A DNA stretch of 64,000 bases from Furcasterigmium furcatum (GCA_001599815.1 BCIA01000005.1:4658472-4722471); one strand, 5' to 3'; counted from the stretch's first letter, positions 1-11,855 are shown. The notes: a model not told the origin generated them from the letters alone. Numbers and translations: made by a program.

Positions 1-1318
1 CGTCAATCGCCAGGACCTTGAAGTCCCTCATGACCAGCTTTCCATCGATAATCGAATGCTGTACCGCCGAGCCGTTGCATCCGAACACGAGATGGCTCTC
101 AAGCATCTCTTTCCGAGCCTTGGGCTCCTTCAGCAACGGCGTGAACATCTGGTTCTTCGTCAGGTCCACCACAATGAGATCCGCCTTCTTCCCGGCCTCC
201 ACCACGCCAGCATCGATCCCCAGAGCCCTGGCACCGTTCTTCGTCGCCATGCGCAGAATTTCCCGCGGCTTCCCCAGCGACGCGTCCTTGTGCAGGGCGC
301 GCTGGATGAGCGAGCCGAACTTCATCAGCTCGAACATGTCCGGGCTGTTCTCGCACTCGAACGCGTCGATGCCCATGCCGACGTTGATCCCGGCGGCGTG
401 CAGGTCTTGAAGGCGGACGATGCCGTTTCCGAGCTTCGCGTTCGAGCCGGGGTCGTACGATACCGCCGTGCCCGTCTCGGCGAGCAGCGCAATATCGCGG
501 TCCGTGAGGTGGACGCAGTGCGCGGCGACCGTGTCGGGGCCGAGGCACCCCGACTCGTAGGCGATCTCCATGGGCGTCTTGCCGTACTTCGCCTGGACCT
601 CGGCGACCTCCTGCTCCGACTCGCAGAGGTGGATGTGCAGGCCCGTGCCGAGCTTCTTCTTCGCCTGGCCGACCTGCGCCATGAGGTCGAGGTCGGAGGT
701 GCACATCCACTCGTGGCCGAGCCAGACCTTGATGCGGCCGTCGTCGCGCCCGTTGTGCTCGTTGAAGGAGGCCACGTTGTCGTCGAGGGAGTCGAGCTGG
801 AACTCGGCGAGGGCCACCTCGTTGCTGAGGACGGCGCGGATGCCGATCTTGCTCGCCGCGTCGGCCAGGGATCCCACGAAGCGGTACATGTCGTTGACGG
901 TGGTCGTCCCCGACTTGATGGCCGTGCAGTACGAGTGCATGGCGCCCGTGAAGGCCCGCTCCTTGGTGAGGGCGCGGACGCTGGGGTACCATACCTCTTC
1001 GAGATACTCTTTCAGCGGGAGCTCGTCCCCGAAGCCCTGCATATAGGGTCAGTTCTGCGGCGGCCGTGCTACAGCTACGTCATTACATACCTTGGCCACT
1101 GACGTATGGAAATGCAGGTCTACGAACCCCGGCATGACGAGTTTGTCCGTGCCATCGATGAGTATGACGGAGGGGTCCTGTAGCACCTCATCGCTGGGAG
1201 GCCCGCCGTGGACGTGCAGGATGCGGTCTCCCTCGATTTCGACGGTGCCGGGGTAGTAGAATCGGTCCTCATCGTCCAGGGTCAGGACGGAGGCGTTGTA
1301 AATGACTGTGCGAGTCAT
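1..1318 (-). CDS. Amidohydrolase of the ATZ/TRZ (guanine/MTA deaminase-like) family, 3' end cut by window
   Basis: Two exons: 1318-1091 and 1036 to beyond the left edge, with a 54-bp intron (GTATGT donor, CAG acceptor) that restores the frame. The visible 421 residues hold the signature of metal-dependent cyclic deaminases and chlorohydrolases: an HxH metal pair (LHFHTS), a GTTTVNDMY segment, the HIHLCESEQE metal His, the AAHCVHLT His and the GMGIDAFE Asp. Family members hydrolyse ring C-N or C-Cl bonds of purines, pyrimidines or triazines in the cytosol. The exact substrate cannot be read from the sequence. It is divergently paired with a nucleobase permease, which suggests purine or pyrimidine salvage or catabolism. 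The reading frame is still open at base 1, so the C-terminus lies outside the window. Confidence 0.88.
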
Positions 1319-2000
1319 TGTGAGCGAAGGAGGCGCAACAACAGCCCGGGTTTCTCGAGAAAACGAATGACATTGCAGAGGATGATTGGCCCTTCAACCT
1401 CAACCTCTGTTTTTTATATCTGGTACAACCTCATTGATGGATGGGCGGGGAGGAGTCTTCCGATGATGGGCTATACTTCCCTGAATGAGTTTAGCCTCAT
1501 TGGCGAAGTCCCGGCTTATGATTCGCCCGGATCGAGAGATCATCGCCCACTCTCACCTTATCTCGGCCTTGATCTCCAAGTACCAGGGCCGGGGAGTTTG
1601 CACCTTTTCAACTATCACCACCTCGTAGTGACATCTCATTTTGAATCTTTTGCTTTGGAGTTCTTCGCTCGACCATGCCGAGGCGCTACCCCTGGTCTCG
1701 TACGGTCTCTGGAAGATAAGCCGGGGTGCATCGAGAGAATCCCGACTGAGCGGACAAGTCCCCAGGACTGTCGCTTGTCATGTGGGCCTTTCTTATCAGC
1801 TCTCCTCGATCCGGAACCTCGAACTCACGCAGAACTTGATATGGCCTCCTCATCCACGGCACGGTTCCAGAACGAGTATATAAGCAGGCGTTCCTTCAAC
1901 ACGAGACGACCAGGTCCTGCTCGAGCATCACCAGATTGAAACACCAGCATATCTTTCATTGTTAGCCTCATTATTCTCTTCGTTCCCGCGCACTCTCACC
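1319..2000. promoter_or_regulatory. Bidirectional promoter between amidohydrolase and permease, with GATA sites
   Basis: This 682-bp gap is the shared upstream region of two divergent genes. It contains three GATAAG-core motifs, the binding site of nitrogen regulators such as AreA/NIT2: CTTATCT at 1557-1563, AGATAAG at 1714-1720 and CTTATCA at 1792-1798. A TATATAAG box lies at 1877-1884, about 117 bp before the permease ATG. The motifs are seen; nitrogen control is inferred from them and from the nature of the two genes. A long open frame crossing this region on the + strand does not resemble any protein. Confidence 0.55.
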
Positions 2001-3691
2001 ATGTCGGCCCCGCAGTTCGGCGAGGAGTCGAAGGACCCCATGGCCGGACGCCGGATGACCTCCTCTGAAGAAGTCCACGGAGAGAATGAGTCTCACAAGA
2101 CCCCAGGCATCCGGGGTGTGTGGCAGAGGTTCTCGTCCCTGCTCGGCGTCGAGATGGAGGGCAACGAGCCCCTCGCGCCCGAGGAGAAGACGGAGCGGCG
2201 CTACATCAACCTGTGCTCGACATGGTTCTCCATGAACTTCAACCTTATCTCGTGAGTCAACTCCACTGCTTCAATTCCCTGAGACAGGGAGACTAACGCT
2301 GCTTGTCCGCCAGCATCTCCACGGGAATGGCAGGGACCATTGGATTCGGTCTCAGCCTCCGTGACGCTACTCTCGTCATCATCTTCTTCGGCCTAGCTAC
2401 CGCGCTTTCGGCGCCATACCTGTCTATCTGGGGTGCCAAGCTGGGCATCCGACAAATGATTCATGCTCGTTATGCCTTCGGGTCCGCCTACGATGCCCCC
2501 TTCCAACGAACTCCCCTGCTAACCACGTTGCCAGGCTATTCGGAGCTGCAGTTCCCCTACTCCTGAACATGTGCACGCTCACCGGCTACGCAATCCTCGG
2601 GTCGGTTGTCGGCGGACAGGTGCTGTCTGCCATCAACCCCTCGGCGCTGTCCGTCAACGGCGGCATCGTCATTATCGCCCTCCTGAACCTCATCATCGTC
2701 TTCATCGGCGGTCGCTTCCTGCACCAGTTTGACCGCTACGCATGGATTCCTACTTTCATCGCGACGGTCATCGCCGTTGGCTGCGGCGGAGAGCATCTGC
2801 ACAAACAGGTCAGCGTCCCGACGGCTTCTGCCAGCGCCGTCATGTCATTCGCCGCGACCATTGCCGGCTTCTTCCTGCCCTGGTCGGCACTCGCCAGCGA
2901 CCTGACTGTCCGGTTCGACGCGCGCTCCAAGTCGTGAGTCTCAATCAAGTCCCATCTTTGTTCAGAATCACAGCTGACGTCAATCCCCCAGCACCTCCAT
3001 CTTCCTCCCGGCCTACGTCGGTCTCACCGTCAGCAGCATCCCCCTCATGATCCTGGGCGCGGCCATCGGAGGCGCCGTCCCCAACGTGCCGGCCTGGGAG
3101 GCCGGATACACCAGCAACGACATCGGGGGCGTGATGGACGCCATGCTCGAGCGGACGGGGGGCTTTGGCAAGTTCCTCCTGGTGCTACTGGCCCTCAGCG
3201 TCCTCGGCAACGCGTCCGCGACGGTGTACGCGCTCGCCCTCAACTTCCAGAACCTGCTGTACCTCGTGCGCCTGCGCATCCCGCGGGTGGTGTACACAAT
3301 CGTCGCGACCGCCATCATCATCCCCATGGCCATCGTCGTGGCGCGCGACTTCTTCGGCTCGCTGATCGGCTTCCTCGGCGTCATTGGCTCGTGGCCCGCG
3401 GCGTTCATCGCCATCGTCGTGCTGGAGCACCTCGTCATCAGGAAGGGCAAGGCAGAGAACTACGACCTCGGGCTGTGGGAGTCGGCGAGGGGGCTGCCGT
3501 CGGGGCTGGCGGCGCTCGGGGCCGGGGCGCTCAGCTTCGCGCTGGTGATCCCGTCGATGAACAAGGAATGGTACATCGGGCCAATCGGGCGCACTACGGG
3601 CGATATCGGGTTCGAGATGGCCATGGCCGTGTCGGCGCTGCTGTATGTACCTTTCCGCATGGTAGAGATCAAGCTGCGGGGGCATATGTAG
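2001..3691 (+). CDS. NCS1-family purine/cytosine permease
   Basis: Plasma-membrane transporter of the nucleobase:cation symporter-1 family, likely taking up cytosine, purines or related compounds with protons. Four exons (2001-2251, 2314-2481, 2535-2933, 2992-3691) give 505 aa. All junctions keep frame; branch points CTAAC or CTGAC are visible, and intron 2 has a weak GTCCGC donor. A hydrophilic N-terminus of about 65 residues is followed by about 12 hydrophobic segments. Family traits include the ISTGMAGTIGFGLSLRDA segment in the first helix and a YAFG...FGAAVPLLLNM stretch. It is transcribed away from an amidohydrolase of likely nucleobase substrate. It ends 240 bp from the convergent GH5 gene. 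Substrate choice within NCS1 (Fcy, Fur or other branch) is not certain; the sequence looks closest to the Fcy-type purine-cytosine branch. Confidence 0.9.
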
Positions 3692-3931
3692 CAGCATCGG
3701 AAGGTCGAAAGGCGCCATTTTATCATATTTGTTTAATTCTACAATGCACTCTTAATTGTGTAACTATGTTCCTCGCCACGATTCAAAGAAAGCCACGGCG
3801 AAACCCATTTCATGACCTACTTGTTGCTCTGTTCTCCCGCGTACCCAAACCCAACTCTTGACACCTGTTGCCGGCGCAGATACCGTGCTCCAGGCCCAGC
3901 AAGAACTTTTAGTCATCTTTGAATTGGATTC

Positions 3932-5873
3932 TTAGGTGTATAAGGTGAAGTTGACCGAATTTCCCGGCACGCGAGGGAATGACTCCAGCACAAAGGTTGC
4001 CGTCGTACCACTCTGGATCGCCGCTGCAACTGCATTCCCGTGAATTGTGATTCCCTGCTGGCCCCCTGTGCTTGGGTTAGAAGTGAACAGAAGCAGCACG
4101 AAACGAGAAACTCACAGTTCCAGTTCCACGACCCGCCAAAAGTCGTCCTTCCCTGCTGCAGTGGCGGAAGCCAGACGGTCCACTCATCAACCAGAGGAGT
4201 TCCGTCGGCCTTGAAGGCTGCCATGGTTGCAGGTTTCCCGATGCTGTTCCAGGAGACACTGACTTCGATGTCACTGGCGGAGACTGCTTCGGCGCTGGGG
4301 GTTGGCAGTGTGGGCGTATCCCATACGACTAGCTGGACTGGGATGCTAGGGGCGTCCTCGAATGATACTGTCAGCGTCGCCTTGATACCCGGGCCAGCTT
4401 GGGGGTTGAAGTGCTGAGACAGGTACGAAGCGTCGAGAATAATGTGGTCCCCGTCAACTGAGTAGTCTACGCCTTCTTCGAGAGAAGAGGAGCCCTCGGA
4501 GATAGACTCGACGCTGTTCTGGTTGAAATCAAACGGCAGGGAAAGGTCGTCGACTGTCTCCCCTGCCTTATGAAAGGCGAATGCTGAGGTGAACTGACTT
4601 GTGGCTGATGGATCTCTGGTGGACTCAGGAAGACTGTTCGACCCCCCAGCCAAGGCGTTGAAATGGACCGCGAGGCCTGTAGGATCGCGCCAGGTGCTCG
4701 AGGCCCGTTCGAGGATATCGTTGCCAGAGTCCCAGATGATAGGCGCCATGTCGTACTTGCGACACATCTGGGACAGGAAGTCGTAGTATCTCCACCTCGC
4801 TGCCGGCTCAGAGTGTACTGCGCTCACAAGCCACTCTCCGATTACAATCGGAATGTCGGTGAAGTTGCCCCTCAGCTGAGTAAAGTCATATTCGAGCTCG
4901 GCAACGTCCTCATCGGCACCCCATAATGTTCTGCCCCAGGCTGCAGAGGTAAAGGCATCTTCGGTCACGTTTTGTTAGCGTTTGGTGACCCTTGACGTTC
5001 ATCAAAGGGACCTTGATATGAGGGAGAAAATGCATACATGGACCGTAGTAGTGAACTTGAAGGGCGTATGGGTTGGGGAAAGTAGAGTCGGGGGCCTCAA
5101 ACCACAGGCTTGTTCGGATGATATCTTGGCCGGGCCCGCTGAGGGTGACAACACGTTGTGGGTTGAATCCACCAGCGTCGTTGATGGCCTGTAGGAAGAT
5201 ATTGTTCAACTCATTCTGTTGGGCTGCAATCTCAGCTGTGAGGCCAGGTGCTTCATTGAGAGGCTCAAAGGCAACAAGAGAAGGGGTGCAGGCCAGCTTT
5301 GTGCCAATCTGGTACCACAGCCTGTAGAACTTCTCCTTGACCATCGTGAAGTTGGCGTTGGGAACAGTGAGGTCTGCCCAGAAGTGCGAATCATGGTGGA
5401 CGTTGACGATGACGAAGAGATCCCTGGACATGGCCATGTCGACGACATCGGCGACTCGCTGCATCCACTCGGGATCGACATTCCAGTCAGGGGAGTCTCC
5501 TTGGTCTGATGTACCTGTAAAGTGGTTCATCCAGGTCACTGGACAACGAAAGGAGGGTCAGCTTGAATGTGTTGCTGATACGATCCCCCAATAGGTACAA
5601 GTTGAAGCGAGACGTACCAGGAATACGGACACTCTTGAATCCGACAGCCTTCACATCATCAAAGGTCTTCTCGAGAACGGGAGGATTGTTCCAGCTGCCC
5701 TCATCCGGGAATGCATCCAACGTGTTTCCAAGATTCCACCCGGGACCGATGGCGGCTACATACTCCGATGCCGAGAGGGCCTCGAACTCCCCCGGGCACG
5801 TCTGTTGACAGAGGCATGTAGCACTCTGAGCGAGGCATAGGAGATAGAGGGCCAGCTTAAAGCAAGGCTGCAT
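3932..5873 (-). CDS. Secreted GH5 endo-beta-glucanase with C-terminal X2/CBM46-like modules
   Basis: Likely cleaves internal beta-1,4-glucan bonds outside the cell. Four exons (5873-5618, 5538-5038, 4958-4116, 4065-3932) give 577 aa. The ATG at 5873 was chosen because it starts a clean signal peptide (about 20 aa). The catalytic domain shows WNLGNTLDAF, RIPVTWMNHF, the acid/base Glu181 in FEPLNEAPG and the nucleophile Glu294 in VIGEW. From about residue 370 the chain shifts to beta-rich sequence that fits the X2/CBM46 pair seen in some fungal GH5 enzymes; the last intron lies inside this tail. A TATA box lies 91-97 bp upstream. Xyloglucan or mixed-linkage glucan are possible alternative substrates. 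The AA9 gene 2 kb downstream in coordinate, on the same strand, suits cellulose attack. Confidence 0.9.
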
Positions 5874-5963
5874 CGTGGATAGAGATGATGGACAAAATTG
5901 GAGGTGAAGAGAAGGATACTTCAAGTCTCAGTCTTGACACAGCACGGACACTGATCACTACTT

Positions 5964-5970
5964 ATTTATA
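5964..5970 (-). promoter_or_regulatory. TATA box of the GH5 gene
   Basis: TATAAAT on the minus strand, 91-97 bp before the chosen ATG at 5873. Its distance supports that start over the upstream in-frame ATG at 5924. Confidence 0.5.
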
Positions 5971-7822
5971 TGCTGCCTGTACCCGCCTATGTCTCCTACG
6001 TTGCCGCACTCATGGATCCGTACCATCTGGGAAAGGAGCCCGGGACGGAGGGAATCTCTCCGGGTGGCTCATTAGCTACATGCACATACTTGGATGTGGA
6101 ACTCTATTCCAACAAGTTCCACGGAGCAGATCAATATTGAGAGCTCCTCGTCGTCTCGGCTGATTGAATGCCGACAGGACGGAGCTGACTTGAAACAGAT
6201 ACCATCGTGGCTTGGGACCATCCGTGGCCAAGACGGTTAGACGTGTACCGGTGCCCTAGAAGATCTTCCCGCGCAGCAAAGGTCGTCGTTCCTAGGCCCT
6301 CTACGTCGTCATAGCCTCTCTCCGGTAAAATCCACTCTGCTTGATCGGGCGGTAGCCCCGGGCCCCGGACCAGGGCTTGTCTGCAGAGTTCGGCATGCGT
6401 TAGGTGAGGCCAAGGCCTTCGATGTGGATTCCGGGGTAAATACCCGCTGTATTCTCTGAAGGGATACAACTAGATTCGTGGTTCGATCTTGTTTCCTTGT
6501 AGTCTTGCGTGTCCCAGGATGGCGTGAACCATATAGGGTGCAGGTGATCTACTTACCCCTGTCATGCGGCTGCATACGCGAATACGTCAATACGGCTCGT
6601 CCAGTCTTCGGGCTTCAAGGCGAGCGAGGTACACTCGGACATTTACCTCGGTTAGACTCACCTTAGTCAACGAAGAGGGGGGTCTGACTTTCGTCCTTTT
6701 GGTCAGAGTTCAGATCTGGCTCCCGTAAGTACCGGGCTCCGCCTGCAAGTAGCTGACTTATCTCCTAGTCGCCGGTTTCTGAACGCTCCATGTTTGTACG
6801 TCATCGAACGACCTTAAATACTCAGGCATAGAGATGCCAATCTCATACAAGGCCCAATTTGAGGCCTGCTGTAGATTTAAGCAGGAGATCAAACCCCAAG
6901 AAATGCCCATTTTTCGGTCACGCATCTAGGTATATAAAACACCAGCTCGACGTGGTTACATACAGAACACTTCCTGTACGTGCCCAGAGCCTAGGTTCCT
7001 CCAACATAGGCGACAAGCGAGCGCTGGATCCCTTTGGCCGAGCCTTCAACAATGACACGCCCTAAGAGCGGCCGTAAAACTAGGTGCCAACCCTGTTCTT
7101 CTTGGTCATGATCTGATCAAATACTTCGACGGCTCCGATGCCCCCATTAATCTCGCCCTTATGTCGATGGAGTTTGCGTTGGAATCTCTGGTTCGGGCCT
7201 GGACGTACATTTGTGTCGGCCTTGTCGGAGTGCAAGGGTGATAGGCTACCTCTTGAGACTTTGCCTTGAGACGCATCTCCTTCTTCATCTCGTTATTCGC
7301 ACCCGAGTTTTGACTGAGATATCGGTGATAAGCCCCGACCTAGATGTCGTGTTAGGCCAGGGACGGGGCTAGACCAATGATAGGACGCATATGTCTTGAT
7401 GAAGGATTCCGTATGCTCGAGAATTGTGGTACAATTTATATGTAAAGCTTACCTAAGGCTTCCTTATGACCGGTATTTTTAGGGTGAGTCGGGTGATTGA
7501 GAGGGTGAGCTGGGTGACTTTGGGTGAGCGGCTGGGACCTGGGCGCGACGAGGTCCCAAAAGTGGCGTGATTTCTGTGCCAACCGGCAGTGACTCTCCAA
7601 GATCCGGGTTATCATGCTTCCACGACACGAGCTAACTACATGTCACGGCCGGGATTATCTGACCGTCGCTTAGAATGCTTCATTCTCTGTAGACTCCTTC
7701 GCCTTCCATACCCATCATCATAGCTGCCTGCCTTGCAGCCCTCACTTTCGAATATGTACAGCATGAAAGCTTTCTGCTCCTCCCACTGGAACTAAGCTGG
7801 GAGAGAGGACGCGCCGATTACT
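5971..7822. other. Gene-poor spacer between GH5 and AA9 genes, with degenerate GGGTGA repeats
   Basis: No frame here resembles a protein and none is longer than about 110 codons. The only structure seen is a cluster of GGGTGA-like hexamers at about 7484-7530, followed by a perfect 7-bp inverted repeat (GGGACCT at 7534-7540, AGGTCCC at 7551-7557). The part nearest 7822 lies downstream of the AA9 stop codon and probably includes its 3' UTR. Confidence 0.5.
7484..7557. repeat. Degenerate GGGTGA hexamer cluster with adjoining small hairpin
   Basis: Five copies of GGGTGA occur in about 50 bp with irregular spacing, all in the same orientation. A 7-bp inverted repeat follows directly. A similar cluster in the opposite orientation occurs near 52774-52825 and a weaker one near 9971-10033. 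The motif does not match the fungal telomere unit. Subterminal repeats of a decayed transposon would look like this, but that is inference. Confidence 0.4.
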
Positions 7823-8934
7823 CTACAGGCACTGCGAGTACCACTGGTTGCTGGCCCTGCAGGTACCAGACCTGCAGCACGTGGGGCCGGTCCAGCCCTG
7901 ACCGCCGCACTGCGCGTACATGTCGGCGCAGCTGCCCGTGGGAGGAGGAGAAGTCGTCGTAGGGGGGTTGGGCGCCGTCGGGGCAGGCGTGGTGGGAGGG
8001 TTGGGAGTGGTCGGGGGCTGGTTGCCGCCGCTGCAGGAGAACTAGACTACTGTCAGTCGTTTCCAACGATAGAAAAAAGAAGAAAAAGAAACGAGGAAGA
8101 AGAGAACGTACGACGGGGGGTCCGGGGATGACGTAGCTATTGAAGTTGTTGTAGATCTGGGCCAGCCGGTTGTTAGTCACGGTTCCTGGCCGAACGGGAC
8201 TCGATGTCCGGCCGAGTCGAGGTAGGGGTAACTCACGTTGGCGGTATAGCCCGGGTCGGTGGCCCTAACGTGACCGGGAATCTTGACGCCGCTGGGATTG
8301 CTGCTGCCGCCGCTTGTCACGGACACCTGGGCGCACGACAAATAGAACTGGGGTGTGGAGCCGGGATCTGCGTCTTGTCAGTATCTTATAGACTCCTATT
8401 CTAGGCCCGAAGACGATCGATGCCGAGACGGTCAAGCGCTAGGTACGTACTGTGAATGCCGAGTTGCTCGATGCGCAGCAGGTACTCGCCGTTGGCGATG
8501 CACGTCGGCAGGCTGAAGGTGTATGAGATGGACATGGGCCAGCTGGAGCCGCCTCCGCTAAAGGTTGGGCCAAGATGATGGATCTTGAACCAGTCGCCAC
8601 TGCCGTCGTACGCGGCCGCCGTGCCAGGGGCCCGAGACATGTACACGGAGACCGGGCCCTGGTGGTACACGTCGACGTCGAGGTGGAAGGTGAATGAGTC
8701 GCCCGCCCGCATGGAGACGGTCTCGGTGCTGCCGCCTGTCAGGGCGCCCTTGTTGCAGCGGAGGTCGGTGCTCGACAGGCTCTCGACGGGGTGGTTGTAG
8801 CCGGTGTGCTCGCGGATGTACCGCCACAAGGGGTGCCTCGTGCCGCCGACCGAGAGCTGCTGGAAGATGTAGTGGCTCTGGCCAAGGCCGGCCATGGCCA
8901 GTGTAGTGGCCAGGGAGACGAAGGAGATCTTCAT
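7823..8934 (-). CDS. AA9 lytic polysaccharide monooxygenase with C-terminal CBM1
   Basis: Secreted copper enzyme that oxidatively cleaves cellulose. Four exons (8934-8451, 8367-8237, 8156-8112, 8047-7823) give 294 aa. Cleavage after GQS leaves a mature N-terminal His (HYIFQQL), the first copper ligand; the second lies in VYHQGP. The core ends with QFYLSCAQVSV and IPGPPV. A Pro/Thr linker repeating NPPTT leads to a CBM1 (QCGGQGWTGPTCC...NQWYSQCL) that should bind crystalline cellulose. Exon 3 is only 45 bp. The last acceptor (TAG at 8048) was chosen because a closer CTAG would break the frame, so a few residues at that junction are uncertain. A GGCTAA motif of the XlnR/XYR1 type lies about 300 bp upstream, at 9230. 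Confidence 0.92.
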
Positions 8935-10930
8935 GGTGCAGTGATGGAAGGATCAGTGAGGGTGGTCTGGAGAAGATCGCAGGGTGATGGATGGGCCTCC
9001 CCTCAGTCTTGGGTGATGTCCGCTCCCCCTTTTAAAGGATTTGATCGATCGTCTCTCTCCTCCATCACTGCCAGGTCGCCCATTCTAACAAGCCCGAGTC
9101 CGGGGTCAACATTAGCAACGAGGTCCTTTGAGTTCCCGAAGGGGCATATTTCCCCACGGATGGCACCGTCCGCGGTATATTGTGACCCGTCCGTATGGTA
9201 GCACTCGGCCCCAGAGGTGCCGCCAATCAGGCTAATATCGAGGTGCCGAGCGAGGCGTCAGGACCGCAGGCAGAGCCCCGTCGTGCCCTTTTCTTCTCGT
9301 GCCCTGCTTGAGTGAGCTGTGAAAACTTGCCCATGGCCGTGGCGTGGGAGATGGGCCATACATACAAGAGGAACTTAAAGGTAGGACACCATGTCGAGAT
9401 ACTGTGTTGCAGCGAATGCCCACGCCGGCCTGAAGCGGGTAGTCCGTCTTGTTGGCGTGCTGTGGATGGCTAGACCGTCTGCTGTGTCCGTCCGAAATCC
9501 CGATTTCTCAGGGTACGACCCGCACGAGGGGGTTGTGAGCTTCACGGTGTTCTGCCATTCAACCCACCAACCCCCGGATGACATGACGCGGAGTAAGCGG
9601 CACTCCAGACCCCGGGCATCTGAATGCAGAAAGAACTTCCCACGTGGACGCCACATGATCTAACTTGATCTCTGAAAGCAGGTACGTCAAATTACCTTCA
9701 TATACTGCCAAACAAAGCTGATGGTGGACACATGAGATGGACATGTGATATGTGCAAAAAGAACATCGATAACAATTCGCATCCCTTGCTTATTTGCCTA
9801 TGTAGCGCTCCGTACTCAGCGCATGTGGCTCATACCGCACCGGCGCTGCTAGATGATGGCTTAGGAGCAAGCCGCAAGCAATGTTAATGGAGCTAATCGC
9901 AAGGATCATGTTTTTTAACCAAGCCTTGGCATGCTGTGACTTTGCTTTTGACCACAGCCTGATCGCTGGGGTCTCACCCGATCTGCCTGGGACTCACCTA
10001 TCTGGTGAGCTTAAGGCGGCGTGATCACCCGGCTTCCCCGATTGGGGTACCTACCGACGATTCCTCGGATATAAATCTTGACGTATGGCGTACATTGTCT
10101 CTGATCTGTTTGTATTGTCCACGACAAGGCCCTCCATCACACCAATGTCCGTGGTCGTGAGGAAGAACGAGAGCTGCACAAGGTTAAGCTCGTACGTGTA
10201 GGGCAGGTGCCACGAGTGGGGATATCTCTTACCTTGTAGATTGGGTGGTAGGCCTAGAACCTCTCCCAATACAACCATCCTTACCACAATCTTCACACTT
10301 GTGCCCTTGCCGCAATAGTTACGCGGAAAGCAAAACAGGAGGGCACCGCCATATGCTCCTTCCGCCAGCGCCAGCAAGCGTCAGACATGCCGGCGAGCGT
10401 CATCGACGGCGTGGCTACTTTGTAAGGTGCGAAGCGCCTAGGTATATTCCGACAGAAATCCAGCTATGGCCTCCCCAAGCATCACATGCGAACTGAATAA
10501 TACGAAGGAAAGGCTGTTAGCCGGGTTGTCGAAGAGCAATCTCTGATCTTTCCTTTCATTACACGAGGAGCAAAACCCGTGTAGCGCCAGAAGAGGGCGG
10601 CGCAAATGTCACAACGCCGGAGTCCTGCCGCCATAACGACACGGCCATAGCAGATATACCAAGAAGGGAGGTATTGATAAGGCTAGCGGTAATAACTATA
10701 GTTAGTAGTGGTATTATATGTTAGGAAAGATGGGAACTGCTAGATACATGTACATACACAGGGCGAAGGGCCCCGATGATAGAAAAGGGGCCTAGATTTT
10801 AGTAGTCCCCTTACGCTAGGCCTGGTAGTCATAATTAATATTAATGCTGCCAGGTCCCTATTGACCTCTTTACTCTGCTGGATACGCGGCCCCTGACATG
10901 TGTACTGTCCCTATCCCTCGCCTCCCCAGT
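8935..10930. other. Gene-poor spacer of 2 kb between AA9 and NLP genes
   Basis: The part next to 8934 is the AA9 promoter, with a TTTTAAA box near 9032 and GGCTAA at 9230. A 108-codon frame on the minus strand (10377-10051) has no recognisable motif. TCACC motifs at 9971-10033 echo the hexamer cluster at 7.5 kb. From 10670 to 10870 the DNA turns AT-rich with short inverted and TAGT-like repeats, which could be a decayed transposon end. No gene is supported. Confidence 0.5.
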
Positions 10931-11747
10931 CTATAGCGGGTACGCCTTCTGGAGGTTAGACTGGAAGTTATGAGACAGCGGAAAGTTGGCGGATCCCCAG
11001 TTCACGCTCTCCAGGGAACTGCGCGCCGCAGGGCTGAGCGACTCCCAGTTGACCAGCGGGTGAAGGCCTCCAAAGTCGCCAGTCCAGCCAATGCGATGGG
11101 TGCCAAAGACGGGAGTGTCGACGTAGTAGCGGCACAGCGGGTGGCCGTCGCGGAAGGCCCAGCTGGGGATGGCCCGCGTGTTGTCGAAGTTGCCGTGGCC
11201 GGAGATGGAGCCGCCCACGATGGTCGGGTTCTCGACGGCAGGGTTGTTGAGCCAGATGACCGCGGCCTCCCAGTCGTGGCGGTGGCCGCCCCCGATGGCG
11301 GACTGGTCCTTGGGGAAGTACCAGGCATACATGAGAGCGTAGATGCCGTTGTACCACGCTCCGCGGACGTAGGCCTGGCCAACGCTGTTCGTGCAGCCGC
11401 CTGACTGGGAGCCGCCGGTGGCGAGGCCTCCGCTAGAGGAGCTTGTCAGTAACTGAAACTGTCTGTCTGCGAGATCAAAGTTCCGTATGGGAGACATACC
11501 TCCAGTTGCCGTCAGTATCAACAGCAGGGTACGGCCAGCAGCCAGGGCCCTCGGTGTTGACGTAGGGCTGGAAGCGCTTCAAGGAGCGGCCAACAGCGTC
11601 ATTGGGCAGGCTCTCGGAAATGACACGAACAGCATCGTGGTTGATCTGAGAGGCCCGGCGCTCAATGATTCCCCTCTTATCGCTCTCGGCAGGGGCAGCG
11701 AGAGCAAGGCTCGAAGCCAGCAGCAGAGCGAAGCGCTTGAAGAGCAT
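10931..11747 (-). CDS. Secreted necrosis-inducing-like protein (NLP, NPP1 family, type 1)
   Basis: Member of the NEP1-like family, secreted proteins that in many plant pathogens damage dicot membranes or trigger defence. Two exons (11747-11500, 11432-10931; 67-bp intron with TACTGAC branch and CTAG acceptor) give 249 aa. A signal peptide of about 18 residues is followed by a short charged stretch and the NPP1 domain. The two Cys typical of type 1 sit in GPGCWPY and GGCTNS, on either side of the intron. The hallmark heptapeptide is intact as GHRHDWE. The frame is undamaged from start to stop. A TATA box lies about 110 bp upstream. Whether the protein is cytolytic cannot be judged; many NLPs are not. 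Confidence 0.93.
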
Positions 11748-11855
11748 TGTGTCTCTGTTGTACGATGAGGAGGGATTACGGACTTGGTGTGGCCGAGTGC
11801 AAGCAACAAGGACGAGGGTCGTCGAATTGACTAGACTTAGAAGTCTGCCGGTGCC

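Noticed and set aside
1208..1939. 243-codon plus-strand frame across the divergent promoter
   Set aside because: Overlaps exon 1 of the amidohydrolase antisense and resembles no protein.
10051..10377. 108-codon minus-strand frame in the AA9-NLP spacer
   Set aside because: Contains ordinary-looking residues but no motif, signal peptide or splice partner; kept as non-coding.
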